Shown here: one piece after another, positions 14,594 to 16,892 of the stretch | Position numbering within the stretch: the stretch's first letter is position 1 | Layout of the letters: every line of letters begins with the position of its first letter | Source of the DNA: Croceibacterium_A sp965977975 | Lineage (GTDB): Bacteria > Pseudomonadota > Alphaproteobacteria > Sphingomonadales > Sphingomonadaceae | Assembly: GCA_965977975.1 (NCBI GenBank) | Contig: CBHCZH010000069.1 | Location: 1-16,892 of the forward strand | Direction of reading: 5' to 3' | DNA length: 16,892 nt | Program-made: the position numbers and the translations under genes | Notes under the pieces: model-generated | Database searches by the model: none | Seen by the model: the letters and a program-made list of their open reading frames with translations, nothing else | What the model was told of the DNA's origin: nothing

Positions 14594-15640
14594 CTACGCA
14601 GCGAGGCGCACCTGATTGCGACCGCCGTCCTTGGCTTCGTACAGCGCGGCATCGGCGCGGGCGAGCAGGCCTTCGGGAGTATCGCCATTCCGGAACCGGG
14701 CGAGGCCAATGCTGATTGTCGTCTTGGGCAGGTTGCCGTCGGCACTGCCGGTGGCGATCGCTCGGCACAGCCGATCCGCGAGCCTGCGCGTCGCGAGATC
14801 GGACAGGCCCGAAACTATGCAAATGAACTCCTCGCCGCCAATCCGCCCAACGAGATCCTCGGTCCGCAATTGCGCGCGCGCTAGCCCGGCAACGCGCTTG
14901 AGAACTTCGTCGCCTGTCTGATGACCGAAGCAGTCGTTGATCTGCTTGAAGTGATCGACGTCGAACATCAACACGGCGAGCGGGTCCTCATCCTCGTCCG
15001 AGGCACCGACGAGACTGCCCAACCAGTCAAGTGAGGCGCGCCGGTTTGCGATACCGGTCAGCGGGTCGGTCATCGCCAGCTTCTGCGCTTCGGCCGCGAG
15101 CCCGATCGCTCGCGCCCGCGCTAGGTCCAGCGCCTCTTCCCTGCGAACCTGCTCGGTCACGTCCATTGCCACGCCGAAGACCGCGACACGCTCGCCGTTG
15201 TCGTCGAACTCGTTGGCCACGACCATGCGGAGGATGCGTTCGGTCCCACCCGCCGGACGAATGCGATTTTCGAGGCTGTACGGCTCGCGGTTGGCACGGT
15301 TTCGCGCAATCTCGCCGAACAGCGCCTCGCCGCCGTCGGGCATCAAATCGCGCACATCGCCCGGATCCGGCCCCCGCTCGCGCGGCAGGCCGTGAATCTC
15401 CAGCATCTGCTCGGACCAGTTCTGCCGGCCGGTGCGAATGTCGTAGTGCCAGCAACCGAGCCCTGCCAGCCGCTCGGCGAGACGCAGCTTGGTCAGGTTC
15501 TCCGCCAGCGCCGCGTTCTGCTCGCGATAGCGCATTTCGAGCCGGTCCGGCGGGCGTCGCCTCAACTTCTCGAGCGCCATCGCCGGCCAGGTCTTGCCTG
15601 TCACGATCCGGCCCAGCAGCTGCTTCAGTTGGTTCACCAC
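14594..15640 (-). CDS. PAS-GGDEF diguanylate cyclase
   Basis: A 348-residue soluble protein. After a basic N-terminal stretch, a PAS domain covers roughly residues 55-165 (LGCWHYDIRTGRQNWSEQML, then a C-terminal FGVAMDVTEQVRREEAL linker helix). A GGDEF domain follows from about 185. LAMTDPLTGIANRRASLDWL, the metal Asp227 in MFDVDHFKQIND, and the active-site GGEEF (268-272) are intact, so it should make cyclic di-GMP from two GTP. Arg259-Thr-Glu-Asp262, five residues before GGEEF, is the RxxD inhibitory site for product feedback. There is no signal peptide or membrane helix, so it senses a cytoplasmic signal through PAS, which could be redox, a ligand, or a partner. The start is GTG 15640 with GGAGAG just upstream; GTG 15637 is equivalent. 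The gene ends 104 bp before the egtB start on the same strand and may share a transcript with the egt genes. Confidence 0.92.
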   Translation of the reverse strand: MVNQLKQLLGRIVTGKTWPAMALEKLRRRPPDRLEMRYREQNAALAENLTKLRLAERLAGLGCWHYDIRTGRQNWSEQMLEIHGLPRERGPDPGDVRDLMPDGGEALFGEIARNRANREPYSLENRIRPAGGTERILRMVVANEFDDNGERVAVFGVAMDVTEQVRREEALDLARARAIGLAAEAQKLAMTDPLTGIANRRASLDWLGSLVGASDEDEDPLAVLMFDVDHFKQINDCFGHQTGDEVLKRVAGLARAQLRTEDLVGRIGGEEFICIVSGLSDLATRRLADRLCRAIATGSADGNLPKTTISIGLARFRNGDTPEGLLARADAALYEAKDGGRNQVRLAA

Positions 15641-15712
15641 ACTCTCCGCCTCGAAGGGCGAAGTACGCGGGTGCGATTAGCTTCCGCTCAGCGGCAGACT
15701 AGGGAAAACCCC

Positions 15713-16892
15713 TTAAGCAGCGTGCTTCTGGCGCTCGGTCATCTCCAGGTTGAGCATTTCCGCAAGCAGGAACGCAAGCTCGAGCGATTGCGCCGCGTTG
15801 AGCCGCGGATCGCAGTGCGTGTGGTAGCGGTCGGCGAGCGCTTCGTTGGTGATCGCCACGGCCCCGCCGGTGCACTCGGTCACATCCTGGCCGGTCATCT
15901 CGATGTGGATGCCGCCCGCATGCGTACCTTCGGCGCGGTGGACCGCGAAGAAGCCGCGCACTTCGTTGAGGATGCGATCGAACGGGCGCGTCTTATAGCC
16001 GGTATTGGTCTTGATGACGTTGCCGTGCATCGGGTCGCACGACCACACCACCGGATGGCCTTCGCGCTGCACCGCGCGCACAAGGCGCGGCAGGCCGGCT
16101 TCGACCTTGTCGTCGCCGTAGCGCGCGATCAGCGTGATTCGTCCGGCCTCGCGCGCCGGATTCAGCACGTCGAGCAGGCGCAGCATCATGTCAGGCTCGA
16201 GGCTCGGACCGCACTTCATACCGATCGGATTGCCGACCCCGCGCAGGAACTCGACGTGCGCGCTGCCGTCGAAGCGGGTGCGGTCGCCGACCCACAGGAA
16301 GTGCGCGCTGGTGTCGTACCACTGCCCGGTCAGCGAATCCTGCCGCGTGAGCGCCTGCTCGTATGGTAGCAGCAGCGCCTCGTGGCTGGTGTAGAAGCTG
16401 GTCGACTGGAGCTGCGGCACGGTCTCGGGATCGACCCCACACGCCTCCATGAAGTCGAGCGCCTCGCCGATCCGGTCGGCGACGTTCTTGAACTTGTCGG
16501 CCCACGGGGACCGGCCCATGAAATCGAGTGTCCACTGATGGACCTGGCGCAAGTTCGCGTAGCCGCCGGTGGCGAACGCGCGCAGCAGATTGAGCGTCGC
16601 CGCCGCCTGACTGTAGGCGCGGATCATGCGCTGCGGATCGTTGCGGCGCGCCTCTGCGGTGAACTCGATCGCGTTGACGTTGTCGCCGAGGTAGCTCGGC
16701 AGCGTGGTCTCGCCGATTGTCTCGGTGGCCGAGCTGCGCGGCTTCGCGAACTGGCCCGCCATGCGGCCGACCTTCACCACCGGCAGCTTGCTGGCGAAGG
16801 TCAGGACGACCGCCATCTGCAGCAGCACGCGGAACGTGTCGCGGATGTTGTTCGGATGGAACTCGGCGAAGCTCTCGGCGCAGTCGCCGCCC
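15713..16892 (-). CDS. Type II DAHP synthase (shikimate pathway), partial at right edge
   Basis: The visible 392 residues belong to class II 3-deoxy-D-arabino-heptulosonate 7-phosphate synthase, which condenses phosphoenolpyruvate with erythrose 4-phosphate to start aromatic amino acid synthesis. The reading frame is open to the window edge, where GGDCAESFAEFHPNNIRDTF is the metal-binding Cys block. Further on come KCGPSLEPDMMLRLLDVLNP, WSCDPMHGNVIKT (His ligand), HIEMTGQDVTECTGG (Glu ligand) and HTHCDPRLNAAQSLELAF (Asp ligand), so all four metal ligands known from the Mycobacterium enzyme are present. Complete enzymes are about 450-460 residues, so about 60-70 N-terminal residues lie beyond the window; GTG 16828 and ATG 16816 are internal codons. 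It ends 72 bp before the GGDEF gene on the same strand. It is a housekeeping gene with no obvious tie to the egt cluster. Confidence 0.95.
   Translation of the reverse strand, partial: GGDCAESFAEFHPNNIRDTFRVLLQMAVVLTFASKLPVVKVGRMAGQFAKPRSSATETIGETTLPSYLGDNVNAIEFTAEARRNDPQRMIRAYSQAAATLNLLRAFATGGYANLRQVHQWTLDFMGRSPWADKFKNVADRIGEALDFMEACGVDPETVPQLQSTSFYTSHEALLLPYEQALTRQDSLTGQWYDTSAHFLWVGDRTRFDGSAHVEFLRGVGNPIGMKCGPSLEPDMMLRLLDVLNPAREAGRITLIARYGDDKVEAGLPRLVRAVQREGHPVVWSCDPMHGNVIKTNTGYKTRPFDRILNEVRGFFAVHRAEGTHAGGIHIEMTGQDVTECTGGAVAITNEALADRYHTHCDPRLNAAQSLELAFLLAEMLNLEMTERQKHAA

Noticed and set aside
14490..14822. Extended N-terminus of EgtB up to 14822
   Set aside because: It would overlap the C-terminus of the GGDEF protein by over 200 bp. 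The added residues are Arg-rich and unlike EgtB, which normally has about 410-430 residues.
15676..15712. Hairpin after the DAHP synthase stop as a terminator (CCGC/GCGG with a 3-base loop)
   Set aside because: The stem is only 4 bp, no T-tract follows, and such short GC pairs are common in this DNA.
1..16892. Mobile element, phage, CRISPR, tRNA or riboswitch
   Set aside because: I found no transposase, integrase, direct-repeat array, cloverleaf or known riboswitch core; gene spacing is that of ordinary chromosome.

Overview
The window looks like chromosomal DNA of a GC-rich alphaproteobacterium, most likely of the order Sphingomonadales (Sphingomonas, Novosphingobium or Erythrobacter relatives). 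This rests on overall gene style: a large cysteine-bearing TonB-dependent receptor next to a LysR regulator, a type II DAHP synthase, an egtB-egtD pair and a retropepsin-like membrane protease. It is an inference, not a database result. I see no insertion sequence, integrase, CRISPR array, tRNA or rRNA. Genes are packed tightly, and the longest gaps are about 120 bp (4495-4615) and about 104 bp (14490-14593).

Left part (1-3514). A polysaccharide/O-antigen flippase on the minus strand runs off the left edge. Divergent from it are a small VOC (glyoxalase-fold) protein and an arginase-fold protein with unusual metal-ligand positions, probably one short operon. An ATP-dependent DNA ligase on the minus strand converges on the arginase-fold gene, with only 4 bp between the stop codons.

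Centre (3550-10573). A LysR regulator (minus) is divergent from a 1024-residue TonB-dependent receptor, followed by a Tat-exported sulfatase. A DNA dyad lies in the regulator/receptor gap. An AAHS-like aromatic-acid transporter of the MFS converges on the sulfatase. Together these suggest an inducible uptake-and-desulfation module: outer-membrane import, periplasmic removal of sulfate, then inner-membrane transport of the product. A sulfated aromatic compound would fit the transporter, but the substrate is unproven.

Right part (10636-16892, all minus strand). In transcription order: a type II DAHP synthase (5' end off the right edge), a PAS-GGDEF diguanylate cyclase, egtB (probable TTG start), egtD, a DUF5996 protein, and a membrane-anchored retropepsin-like protease with its own, possibly leaderless, promoter. 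egtB, egtD and the DUF5996 gene overlap at their stop/start codons, so they are probably translationally coupled. EgtD makes hercynine from histidine and EgtB installs the sulfur on the way to ergothioneine. The coupled DUF5996 gene is the least explained member and the best candidate here for an undescribed role.
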